From Blastococcus sp. HT6-30 (GTDB lineage Bacteria > Actinomycetota > Actinomycetes > Mycobacteriales > Geodermatophilaceae), in the NCBI RefSeq assembly GCF_039729015.1, contig NZ_CP155792.1, forward strand, positions 1,570,001 through 1,634,000: a DNA stretch of 64,000 nt, in the 5' to 3' direction. Each line of letters begins with the position of its first letter. Within the stretch, counting starts at the first letter, position 1. A model generated the notes under the pieces. The model was not told the DNA's origin, ran no database searches, and saw only the letters and a list, made by a program, of their open reading frames with translations. The translations under genes and the position numbers were made by a program. This document shows positions 44,692-51,326 of this stretch, one piece after another.

Positions 44692-44829
44692 GTCATGTGC
44701 CCGCGCTGTCCCCTCGCGGGCGTGGAGGCATCGGCGGCGGGACGGCCGGCGCGGAGCGTGCGGCGGTGTCGAGGACAGCAGACCTCAGCGGGCCGGCTCC
44801 TGAACCCGCCGGACGAGGGCGGGGTGCGC

Positions 44830-45090
44830 TCAGAGGCTGAGGATGATGGCGAACGCCGTGCGGGGGCGCCCGCCGGAGCCCGCGAGGAAGCTCCAGGTGT
44901 GACGGCCCGTGGTCGGCGTCTGGAACATCCAGCGCCACAGCGAGCTGCGGTGGGCGACGGCCGGCCGCTGGAACAGCATCCGCTCGCGGACGGCGGGGAT
45001 GTCGGCGCAGCGCACACCCGTGGCAGAGCCGAGCCGGTGCCGACCGGCGGCGCGGGACGACGGGGATGCGGCGGGCGTGGAACGGGACAT
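44830..45090 (-). CDS. Small hypothetical protein
   Basis: An 86-codon frame starts with an ATG at 45090. I do not recognise a family. The first 25 residues are Ser/Ala/Arg-rich. The rest is more protein-like, with LFQRPAVAHRSSLWRWMFQ and a hydrophobic end AFAIILSL. An AGAGAGG sequence 10-16 bases upstream could serve as a ribosome site. A TAACGT box lies about 43 bases upstream on the minus strand. A terminator-like hairpin stands beyond its stop. It is divergent from coaE. It may be a real orphan protein, or a non-coding transcript; coding status is uncertain. Confidence 0.45.
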   Translation of the reverse strand: MSRSTPAASPSSRAAGRHRLGSATGVRCADIPAVRERMLFQRPAVAHRSSLWRWMFQTPTTGRHTWSFLAGSGGRPRTAFAIILSL

Positions 45091-45234
45091 GTCTCGGTCT
45101 GCCTCTCTCGGCGGGGAAGATCGCCGCGGCAGACGTTAGTGGTGGTGCGCGTGTGACTACTGCGACGCGCCGGACGGGCTGGAGGCGTGTTACCGCTCCG
45201 TGATCTCCGCCCGAGTGGTCGCTACTGTGCGTAC

Positions 45235-45831
45235 GTGCTGAGGATCGGACTGACCGGTGGGATCGGCTCGGGAAAGAGCACCGTGGCCCGGCTGCTGGCC
45301 GAACGCGGAGCGCTCGTCGTGGACGCCGACCGGATCGCCCGGGAGGTGCTCGAGCCCGGCACCCCAGGCCTCGCCGCCGTCGCGGACGAGTTCGGCGACG
45401 GCGTGCTCGCCCCCGACGGCTCGCTGGACCGGGGCGCGCTCGCCGCGGTGGTCTTCTCCGACGAGACGGCGCGGCGGCGACTGGATGCCCTCGTCCACCC
45501 GCTGGTCCGCAAGCGCTCCGCCGAGCTGGTCGCGGCGGCTCCGGCCGACGCCGTCGTCGTGAACGACGTGCCCCTGCTGGTGGAGACCGGCCAGGCCGGC
45601 TCCTACGACCTGGTGCTGGTGGTGGACACCGACGTCGAGACGCGGGTCGCGCGGCTGATCGAGCGAGGCCTGGCCGAAGCCGATGCCCGTGCCCGCATCG
45701 CGACCCAGGCCACCGACGAGCAGCGCCGCGCCGTCGCCGACGTCGTCATCGACAACAGCGGCAGCCTCGAGCAGCTGACCGAGCAGGTCGACAGGTTCTG
45801 GGCGGAGCGTATTGCGCCGGCCCGCGACTGA
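45235..45831 (+). CDS. coaE: Dephospho-CoA kinase
   Basis: CoaE phosphorylates the ribose 3'-OH of dephospho-CoA, the last step in coenzyme A synthesis. The 198-residue product has the P-loop GLTGGIGSGKSTVARLL, the substrate Asp in VVDADRIAREVLEPG, the lid region LVHPLVRKRSAEL and VNDVPLLVETG, and VDTDVETRVARLIERGLAEADARARI with the typical Arg-containing segment. It is the single-domain form; some mycobacterial proteins carry a C-terminal extension absent here. The GTG at 45235 starts the homology exactly. A TACTGT sequence ending 10 bases before it may be its -10 box. Confidence 0.94.
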   Translation: MLRIGLTGGIGSGKSTVARLLAERGALVVDADRIAREVLEPGTPGLAAVADEFGDGVLAPDGSLDRGALAAVVFSDETARRRLDALVHPLVRKRSAELVAAAPADAVVVNDVPLLVETGQAGSYDLVLVVDTDVETRVARLIERGLAEADARARIATQATDEQRRAVADVVIDNSGSLEQLTEQVDRFWAERIAPARD

Positions 45832-46000
45832 CGCCGGCGTCGCTGCTCGGACGTCGTCGGCGGCGCGTGAGGCGGTCTCACGGGCGCGGTTCCAGGTCCG
45901 CTGTGCAGGTGGTCCTCGGGCGCTCCGGCACAGGAGGCCACGTGGGCCGTCGTGGAGGTCGTCGGTGACGGGGGCCGGACGGCCGACACCCACATGCGAA

Positions 46001-46027
46001 GAGCCCCAGGTCATCGACCTGGGGCTC
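46001..46027 (-). terminator. Terminator of the Gly-Cys-Val tRNA cluster
   Basis: A 12-bp perfect inverted repeat (46001-46012 and 46016-46027) with loop ATC lies 8 bases beyond the 3' end of tRNA-Val on the minus strand, followed on that strand by TTCGCATG. Confidence 0.75.
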
Positions 46028-46034
46028 CGTGTGG

Positions 46035-46106
46035 TGGGCGATACTGGGTTCGAACCAGTGACCTCTTCCGTGTCAAGGAAGCGCGCTACCACTGCGCCAA
46101 TCGCCC
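46035..46106 (-). tRNA. tRNA-Val(GAC)
   Basis: A 72-base cloverleaf: acceptor GGGCGAT/ATCGCCC, anticodon stem CTTCC/GGAAG with loop TTGACAC (anticodon GAC), T-arm CTGG(G)TTCGAAC, discriminator A, no encoded CCA. It is the last of three minus-strand tRNAs (Gly, Cys, Val). It is nearly identical to the tRNA-Val(CAC) located 3 kb away in opposite orientation. Confidence 0.95.
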
Positions 46107-46163
46107 GATCCGACCAGAAGGCCGGCTCCCTCCTCCGCGCTCGTGCCCCGCGAGGAGACGACG

Positions 46164-46234
46164 AGGTGGAGACGGGATTTGAACCCGTGTAGACGGCTTT
46201 GCAGGCCGTTGCCTCGCCTCTCGGCCACTCCACC
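46164..46234 (-). tRNA. tRNA-Cys(GCA)
   Basis: A 71-base cloverleaf: acceptor GGTGGAG/CTCCACC, anticodon stem ACGGC/GCCGT with loop CTGCAAA (anticodon GCA), T-arm with GGTTCAAAT, discriminator T (U in RNA) as expected for cysteine. It is the middle gene of the Gly-Cys-Val cluster. Confidence 0.95.
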
Positions 46235-46275
46235 GCACGCGGGCACCAGTCTCTCGACCGGTGCCCGAGGTTTCG

Positions 46276-46347
46276 AGCGGACGACGGGATTCGAACCCGC
46301 GACCCTCACCTTGGCAAGGTGATGCTCTACCACTGAGCCACGTCCGC
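46276..46347 (-). tRNA. tRNA-Gly(GCC)
   Basis: A 72-base cloverleaf: acceptor GCGGACG/CGTCCGC, anticodon stem TCACC/GGTGA with loop TTGCCAA (anticodon GCC), T-arm GGTTCGAAT, discriminator T as usual for glycine. It is first in the cluster. A TAGAGT -10 box lies on the minus strand at 46360-46365. Confidence 0.95.
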
Positions 46348-46442
46348 GTTACGAAGAGAACTCTAGCGGACGTCCCGAGGGGGGTCGAAGGGGGGGTCCC
46401 CCCGCCCCCTTCCCAGGGGTGCCGCGTGAGTGTCTTCGCAGG

Positions 46443-46907
46443 TCAGCGCCCGGGGGAGTCCGGTCCGCCGTTGGACAGCAGGGCGTCGAGCTCCTGGTCC
46501 AGGTGCAGCAGGGTGCTCTCCGAGCCCGACGGCACCAGCGCCTCGGTGTGCCGCAGGAAAGCGGCGACCGTCCCGCGGGAGAGCTCGAAGAGCGCCTCAC
46601 CCGACGGAGCCCGCAGGTGCAGGAAGAGCAGGTCGGCCGTCGCGTGGGCCGGCCAGACGCGGACGTCGCCGTCGCCGATCGGGTGCTCCAGGCCTGCCTG
46701 GAGCAGCTCGCGGCTCACGAGCCAGGCGATGCCTTCGTCGCCCTCGACCCTCCCGTCGGACTCACCGGTGTCGCCGAACGCGATCCGCACCGCGAACGGG
46801 TCGGCCGGGTCGTAGCAGAGCAGCGCCGGGACCTCGGTCCAGGACTGCGAGCCGACCAGCTGAAGAGTGATGGGGGAGATGTGGCCGGGCATCCATCGGC
46901 TCGTCAT
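46443..46907 (-). CDS. SsgA-like sporulation/cell division regulator
   Basis: This 154-residue protein is of the SsgA-like (SALP) family, known from Streptomyces and other morphologically complex actinobacteria, where members guide septum placement and spore maturation. Matching blocks are PALLCYDPADPFAVRIAFG, WLVSRELLQAGLEHPIGDGDVRVWP, LFLHLRAPSGEALFELSRGTVAAFL and the closing RHTEALVPSGSE. The fold is a small cytoplasmic, whirly-like domain. In Streptomyces the SsgB member controls FtsZ localisation; which subtype this one is cannot be read off directly. The gene is divergent from the sigma factor gene, which may or may not be related. Confidence 0.87.
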   Translation of the reverse strand: MTSRWMPGHISPITLQLVGSQSWTEVPALLCYDPADPFAVRIAFGDTGESDGRVEGDEGIAWLVSRELLQAGLEHPIGDGDVRVWPAHATADLLFLHLRAPSGEALFELSRGTVAAFLRHTEALVPSGSESTLLHLDQELDALLSNGGPDSPGR

Positions 46908-47033
46908 GTCAGGTCAACGACCGCGAGGACGAGGAGTGACGCTCGTCGGATGGTGGTGTCACACCCGCATCATGCGTCACAGGCGGGTGAGTCAAACCGG
47001 ATCGGCGTGTCCTGTCGAGGGCCCCGTGTGACC

Positions 47034-47684
47034 ATGGGTGCCGTGAGCCGATCGGTCCTCCGGCCGGAGGACGGCGTCGGCGACGTCGAACTCCTCCGCC
47101 GCATCCGCGCCGGTGACCGCAGTGCCGTCGACGAGCTGTACGACCGCTTCCGGCGGCCCGCCTTCGCGCTGGCCCGCCGGATCCTCGGCGACGACGGGCT
47201 CGCCGAGGACCTCCTCCAGGAGGTCTTCCTCATGGTCTGGCGCGACCCGAGCGGCTACGACCGGGCGCGTGGGAGCTTCGCCTCCTGGTTGCTGGCCGTG
47301 GTGCACCACAAAGCCGTCGACGCGGTGCGCCGGGAGGAGTCGCAGCGCCGCCGCCAGGCGCGGGCCGAGGACGAGGCCGTGCTCGGCGGCCCGGTGGCGG
47401 CCCGCGACGTGGAGGACGACGCCTGGTCCCGGGTGGTCGCCGAGCAGGTGCGCTCGGCGCTGGGCGAGCTCCCCGGGCCGCAGAAAAAGGTCCTCACGCT
47501 GGCCTACTACGGCGGCTACACCCAGCGGGAGGTGGCGGCGCTGACCGGGACGCCGCTCGGCACGGTCAAGACCCGGATGCTCGCGGGGATGCGGCGGCTG
47601 AGGCCGGAGCTCGGCGGGGCGTCCGGCCCGGTGGGTGGAGGAGCGCTCGACGACGGCGCGCCGGGAGGCGGGGCGGAGCGATGA
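47034..47684 (+). CDS. ECF sigma factor (SigK-like)
   Basis: This group 4 sigma factor has 216 residues. Region 2 covers roughly residues 15-85 (YDRFRRPAFALARRILGDDGLAEDLLQEVFLMVWRD, quoted in part). Region 4 covers 140-195, with helix-turn-helix YTQREVAALTGTPLGTVKTRMLAGMRRLR (in part). There are no ECF41-type SnoaL domains. The C-terminal tail is Gly-rich. Its 4-base overlap with an RskA-type anti-sigma gene marks it as an ECF19/SigK-type pair, which typically responds to redox or envelope stress. The ATG at 47034 is used; a GTG at 47043 is nearly as good. Confidence 0.9.
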   Translation: MGAVSRSVLRPEDGVGDVELLRRIRAGDRSAVDELYDRFRRPAFALARRILGDDGLAEDLLQEVFLMVWRDPSGYDRARGSFASWLLAVVHHKAVDAVRREESQRRRQARAEDEAVLGGPVAARDVEDDAWSRVVAEQVRSALGELPGPQKKVLTLAYYGGYTQREVAALTGTPLGTVKTRMLAGMRRLRPELGGASGPVGGGALDDGAPGGGAER

Positions 47685-48490
47685 ACGGCGAGCACGCGCA
47701 CGACGAGATGGCGGTGGGCTGGGCCCTGCACGCGCTGGAGCCCGAGGACGAGGCCGCCTTCAGCCGGCACCTCCCCACCTGCGAGCGCTGCGCCCGCACC
47801 GTCGCCGAGACCTCGGAGGTCATGGCCGCCATGGCGCACGACCTGCCGGCGGCCGAGCCGTCGCCGGGCCTCCGGGCCCGCCTGCGCGCCGCGGTCGAGC
47901 AGACCGAGCAGTCGCCACCCGCCGGGACCGCACCCGTGCCCGCGACGCCCGCCACCCCGGTGAGCGCGGCGGAGCGGGCCGGCCCGCGGCCGGTGCCGCG
48001 TCCCGCGCGGCCGGCCGGACGGCGTCTGCCGACCCGCGCCCTGGCCGCGGCCGCCGCGGTCGTCGGCCTCGGCCTGTGGGTCGTCGCGCTGGACCGGTCG
48101 CGGGACGACCTGAACGCGACGATCGCGGCCCAGGAGGAGGTCGTCGCCGAGCTCCTGCGGCCGGGGCGGGCGACCATCGCGCCGCTCACCGCCGACGACC
48201 GGCAGGTGGCGGCCGTGGTGGTCCGGGACGGTGCGCTGCAGGTGGTCACCGACGGGCTGGAGCGCAACGACCCGGCGTCGACGACGTACGTGGTGTGGGG
48301 GCTCGGCGAGAGCGAACCCGTGGCGCTCGGGACGTTCGACGTCGCTGGGTCACAGATCGAGGTCCGGACCGTAGGCTCCGAGGAGATCGGGACCGACGAC
48401 TTCCCTGGCTACGGCATCAGCATCGAGCCCGGTCGGCAGGCTCCGTCGGCTCCGACGGAGGTCGTCGCAACCGGGCAGGTGACCAGCTGA
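47681..48490 (+). CDS. RskA-type membrane anti-sigma factor
   Basis: This is a 269-residue single-pass membrane protein. The cytoplasmic N-terminus has the zinc-binding anti-sigma motif region HDEMAVGWALHALEPEDEAAFSRHLPTCERC (H-x3-C-x2-C at its end, quoted in part). A Pro/Ala-rich linker follows, then a helix near LAAAAAVVGLGLWVVAL. The extracytoplasmic RskA domain includes VVVRDGALQVVTDGL and YVVWGLGESEPVALGTFDV. It is expected to hold the neighbouring sigma factor at the membrane until regulated proteolysis frees it. The ATG overlaps the sigma stop. No adjacent Rip1-like protease is encoded. Confidence 0.9.
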   Translation: MNGEHAHDEMAVGWALHALEPEDEAAFSRHLPTCERCARTVAETSEVMAAMAHDLPAAEPSPGLRARLRAAVEQTEQSPPAGTAPVPATPATPVSAAERAGPRPVPRPARPAGRRLPTRALAAAAAVVGLGLWVVALDRSRDDLNATIAAQEEVVAELLRPGRATIAPLTADDRQVAAVVVRDGALQVVTDGLERNDPASTTYVVWGLGESEPVALGTFDVAGSQIEVRTVGSEEIGTDDFPGYGISIEPGRQAPSAPTEVVATGQVTS

Positions 48491-48516
48491 GCGCATCGAG
48501 GACCACGACACCGGCG

Positions 48517-48975
48517 ATGGGACACCCGCAGCCCGAGACCGCCGACGAGCGGCGTGCCCGTTACGACAACGACGAGGTGCACAGCCTCCGCGAGCGGGTG
48601 GCCGGCGCGCGCTGGCGACGGCGGCTGGCGGCCCGCCGCAGCGTCAACCACGGCTACCGCGTCGGCGTCGGGGTCGTGGGCGGGCTGATCGTCGCCCTGG
48701 GGCTGGCCACCATCCCGCTGCCGGGCCCGGGGTGGCTCACCGTCATCGCCGGCCTCTTCGTCCTCGCCACCGAGTTCACCTGGGCCGAGCGCCTGCTGGA
48801 GTTCACCAAGCGCCACGTCACGCGCTGGACCGACTGGGTCACCGCCCAGCCGGTGTGGGTGCGGTTGCTGCTGGGACTGGCGACCGCGGCGTTCGTCTAC
48901 GGCATCCTCGTGGTCGCCCTGCACATGATGGGCGTGCCCGGCTGGGTGCCGGGGTGGGTGCCGCTCTGGCGATGA
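48517..48975 (+). CDS. TIGR02611-family membrane protein
   Basis: This 152-residue protein has an N-terminal charged region and about three predicted helices (GYRVGVGVVGGLIVALGLATIPLPGPGWLTVIAGLFVLA, then VRLLLGLATAAFVYGILVVAL; quoted in part). The motif PLPGPGWLTVI with the following ATEFTWAERLL is the signature of the actinobacterial TIGR02611/PGPGW transmembrane family of unknown function. The ATG at 48517 is chosen, 26 bases after the anti-sigma stop. It may belong to the sigma/anti-sigma operon. Confidence 0.85.
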   Translation: MGHPQPETADERRARYDNDEVHSLRERVAGARWRRRLAARRSVNHGYRVGVGVVGGLIVALGLATIPLPGPGWLTVIAGLFVLATEFTWAERLLEFTKRHVTRWTDWVTAQPVWVRLLLGLATAAFVYGILVVALHMMGVPGWVPGWVPLWR

Positions 48976-49001
48976 GCGTCTGGCACAATCGGACGCGTGC
49001 C

Positions 49002-49073
49002 GGGCGATTGGCTCAGTGGTAGAGCGCTTCGTTCACACCGAAGAGGTCACTGGTTCGAACCCAGTATCGCCCA
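49002..49073 (+). tRNA. tRNA-Val(CAC)
   Basis: A 72-base cloverleaf: acceptor GGGCGAT/ATCGCCC, anticodon stem CTTCG/CGAAG with loop TTCACAC (anticodon CAC), discriminator A. It differs from tRNA-Val(GAC) at 46035-46106 at only five positions, four of them as two compensating base pairs. A CACAAT sequence at 48984-48989 may be its -10 box. Confidence 0.95.
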
Positions 49074-49083
49074 CCGGTACGGC

Positions 49084-49129
49084 AGGCCCGGTCCGCAGCA
49101 GCGGACCGGGCCTCCGGCTTTTCCGGAGG
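49084..49129 (+). terminator. Double hairpin terminator after tRNA-Val(CAC)
   Basis: A 13-bp inverted repeat (49084-49096 and 49101-49113, loop AGCA) is followed by a 7-bp hairpin (49111-49117 and 49123-49129) whose loop contains TTTT. The first starts 11 bases after the tRNA. It is the only hairpin in the window with a clear T-run. Confidence 0.75.
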
Positions 49130-49164
49130 CGGCGCGGCACGCCCGATCGCGGGACCATGGGCGG

Positions 49165-49548
49165 GTGAGCGCCCAGCCCGATCGCACGGCCCGGCTGCAG
49201 CTGATCCTGGATCGGGACGGAGCCACCTGCCTCTGGTGCGGGCGAGCCTTCTCCGCGCAGGTCCGGCCCACCACCGAGCACGTCGTGCCGCGCGTCAAGG
49301 GCGGCCCGTCCTGGCTGGAGAACGAGGTCGCCGCCTGCGGTCGCTGCAACGGGGAGCGCGGGCACCGCACGCCGGTCGAGTGGCTGGAGGAGTGCCGGCG
49401 GCGCGGCTGGCCGGCCGACGAGGACCGCCTGGCGCGCACCCTGGAGGCGCTGACGGAGGCGATCGCCCGCACCGGCGGCCAGCGGCGGGCCCGGCCCTAC
49501 CTGGACGGCCAGCTCCGCCGCCTGCGGCGTGCGCGGGACGCCGCCTAA
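49165..49548 (+). CDS. HNH endonuclease-fold protein
   Basis: This 127-residue protein has a complete HNH motif. Zinc Cys pairs are in DGATCLWCGRAF and VAACGRCNGERG. The catalytic His lies in TTEHVVPRVKGG, the central Asn in WLENEVAACG, and the last residues in the GERGHRTPVEW segment. The family cuts DNA, and small stand-alone actinobacterial members like this have no known biological role; no restriction or mobile partner is adjacent. The GTG at 49165 is used. It follows the tRNA terminator, and its TAA stop overlaps a TAAGGT box for the next gene. Confidence 0.85.
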   Translation: MSAQPDRTARLQLILDRDGATCLWCGRAFSAQVRPTTEHVVPRVKGGPSWLENEVAACGRCNGERGHRTPVEWLEECRRRGWPADEDRLARTLEALTEAIARTGGQRRARPYLDGQLRRLRRARDAA

Positions 49549-49551
49549 GGT
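49546..49551 (+). promoter_or_regulatory. Candidate -10 box (TAAGGT) of the MOSC gene, overlapping the HNH stop
   Basis: TAAGGT ends 7 bases before the MOSC GTG; its first three bases are the stop codon of the upstream gene. This suggests a leaderless start within a tightly packed array. Confidence 0.4.
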
Positions 49552-49558
49552 CGCCACC

Positions 49559-50104
49559 GTGACGACGGCCGGGCGCGTGGCGCAGATCTGGGTCTACCCC
49601 GTGAAGTCCCTCGGTGGGACCGCGCGGGAGCGGGTGCGGCTGGCCCCCACCGGCCCGGAGGGCGACCGCGCCGCCACCGTCGTCGACGCGGCGACGGGGG
49701 AGGTCGTGCGGAGCAAGCACGCGCCCGGGCTGGCGGGACTCGCACCCACCGGCGATCCGGCCGCCGACGAGCGGGCGGTGTCGCAGGCGCTGGGCCGCGA
49801 CGTGCGCATCCGTCCGGCAGAGGGCGGGTCCGGAGCCGATGCGGCGGCCGTCCACCTGGTCTCCCGCCAAGCCATCGAACGGGCCGCCGACGGCGATGTC
49901 CCGGAGGGGTGCTCGGCCGAGGACCCGCGGGCGAACGTGCTGCTCGACCTCCCCGACGGCGACGAGCGCGGCTGGGTCGGCCGGATCGTGCGCATCGGGG
50001 ATGCCGAGCTCACGATCACCCGGACGCCGAAGCACTGCCTCGGGGTGTACGCGGAGGTGCGACGGCCCGGCGAGATCACCGTCGGCGACGCCGTCCTGCT
50101 CTAG
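49559..50104 (+). CDS. MOSC domain protein
   Basis: This 181-residue protein has an N-terminal MOSC_N-like beta barrel (VAQIWVYPVKSLGG and VRLAPTGPEGDRAATVVD) fused to the MOSC core, with VHLVSRQAIER, AEDPRANVLLDL and the conserved Cys in TPKHCLGVYAEV. MOSC proteins handle sulfur or molybdenum cofactor-linked reduction chemistry, as in mitochondrial mARC and bacterial YcbX and YiiM. The substrate here is not known. It is shorter than YcbX and has no ferredoxin domain. The GTG at 49559 follows the TAAGGT box by 7 bases. Confidence 0.87.
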   Translation: MTTAGRVAQIWVYPVKSLGGTARERVRLAPTGPEGDRAATVVDAATGEVVRSKHAPGLAGLAPTGDPAADERAVSQALGRDVRIRPAEGGSGADAAAVHLVSRQAIERAADGDVPEGCSAEDPRANVLLDLPDGDERGWVGRIVRIGDAELTITRTPKHCLGVYAEVRRPGEITVGDAVLL

Positions 50105-50107
50105 CCT
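50102..50107 (+). promoter_or_regulatory. Candidate -10 box (TAGCCT) of the CapA gene, overlapping the MOSC stop
   Basis: TAGCCT begins with the TAG stop of the MOSC gene and ends 6 bases before the CapA GTG, again a leaderless arrangement. Confidence 0.4.
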
Positions 50108-50113
50108 GCGGCC

Positions 50114-51226
50114 GTGACCCCTCGCCGGTCCGCGGTTCTCGCCGTCCTGGTGGTGCTGCTGGCCGGTTGTGGCGCGGAGCCGCAGCCGACGGCACCTGAC
50201 GCCACCACCACGGCCGCCGCTCCGCAGCCGGGCGAACCGGAGAGCATCACCGTCCTGGCCACCGGCGACGTCCTCGTCCACCAGGGCCGCGCGCTCACCG
50301 CCGGCGCGCTCCGGGACGGCGGCAGGTACGACCTCAACGGGGTCTTCGCGCCGGTCGCCGACCTCATCGGCGCAGCCGACCTCGCCATCTGCCACCTCGA
50401 GACGCCGGTGGCTCCCGACGGCGGCTCCTACCGCGGCTACCCCGGCCTCGCGGTCCAGCCGGAGATCGTCGACGCGCTCGCGGAGGCGGGCTACGACCTG
50501 TGCTCGACGGCCTCCAACCACTCCCTCGACGCCGGCACCGACGGCCTGGTGCGCACCCTGGACGTCCTCGACGCCGCCGGCATCGCGCACACCGGCACCT
50601 ACCCCTCGCCGGCCGAGAGCACCGAGCCGGTCCTCCTGGACGTGGACGGCGTGCGGATCGGGCACGTGGCCGGGACGTTCGGCCTCAACGGCGTGCCCCT
50701 GCCCGCCGGCCGCGAGTGGTCGGTCGACGTCGTCGCCGTGCCGGACGTCGCCCCGATGCTGGCGGCCGCCGCCCGGGCCCGCGCCGCCGGGGCGGAGGTC
50801 GTCGTCGCGAGCCTGCACTGCTGCCTGGAGTACCGGCACGAGCCGACGGCGGAGCAGGAGACGGCGGTGCGGGCGCTGCTCGCCTCGCCGGACGTGGACC
50901 TCGTGCTCGGCCACCACGCGCACGTGGTGCAGCCGGTCGAGCGGATCGACGGCGAGTGGGTCGCCTACGGCCTCGGCAACCACGTCGCCGAGCACGCCAC
51001 CCGCGGCTACCCGACGGAGGACTCCGTGGCGGCACGGTTCACCTTCACCCGGGGCTCGGACGGCCGGTTCGCCGTGACCTCGGCGGAGGCGGTGCCGCTG
51101 GCCATCGAGCTGGGCGACGCCGCGGTCACGGTGCGACCGGCCGATCCGGCGACCTACGAACGGGTCGCCGGGGTGCTCGACATGCGGGGCGCCGTCGCCG
51201 ACGGGCTGGTGGTCGCGCCGCGGTGA
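50114..51226 (+). CDS. CapA-family metallophosphatase-like lipoprotein
   Basis: This is a 370-residue exported lipoprotein. The signal (RRSAVLAVLVVLLAGCG) ends in the lipobox LAGC. The CapA/PgsA fold is a calcineurin-like metallophosphatase variant. Metal-site motifs are VLATGDVLVHQGR, ICHLETPVAPDGG, DLCSTASNHSLDAGTDGL, VVASLHCCLEY and GHHAHVVQPVERI. Bacillus CapA/PgsA takes part in poly-gamma-glutamate export, but stand-alone actinobacterial copies have no capBC partners, as here, so the substrate is uncertain. The GTG follows the TAGCCT box by 6 bases. Lgt is encoded in the same window. Confidence 0.88.
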   Translation: MTPRRSAVLAVLVVLLAGCGAEPQPTAPDATTTAAAPQPGEPESITVLATGDVLVHQGRALTAGALRDGGRYDLNGVFAPVADLIGAADLAICHLETPVAPDGGSYRGYPGLAVQPEIVDALAEAGYDLCSTASNHSLDAGTDGLVRTLDVLDAAGIAHTGTYPSPAESTEPVLLDVDGVRIGHVAGTFGLNGVPLPAGREWSVDVVAVPDVAPMLAAAARARAAGAEVVVASLHCCLEYRHEPTAEQETAVRALLASPDVDLVLGHHAHVVQPVERIDGEWVAYGLGNHVAEHATRGYPTEDSVAARFTFTRGSDGRFAVTSAEAVPLAIELGDAAVTVRPADPATYERVAGVLDMRGAVADGLVVAPR

Positions 51227-51257
51227 AAGGGCTGCGGGTCCGGCCGGGAGCGCGCAC

Positions 51258-51263
51258 TAGGCT
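51258..51263 (+). promoter_or_regulatory. Candidate -10 box (TAGGCT) of thrS
   Basis: TAGGCT matches TANNNT and would give a leader of about 57 bases before the thrS GTG. No T-box-like structure was recognised in this short leader. Confidence 0.4.
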
Positions 51264-51326
51264 CGGAGCCGGTGACCGGCCTGCCCGGCCCGCCGACGAC
51301 GCCGCACACGACCCCCTGGAGCCCCT

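Noticed and set aside
46030-46350. tRNA cluster as an integration site of a mobile element
   Set aside because: No integrase gene and no repeated tRNA 3' end as a direct repeat is visible; the tRNA-Val similarity is full-length and inverted.
49165-49548. HNH gene as evidence of a mobile intron, restriction or phage element
   Set aside because: No intron, methylase, integrase or repeat is nearby, and codon use looks like the neighbours.
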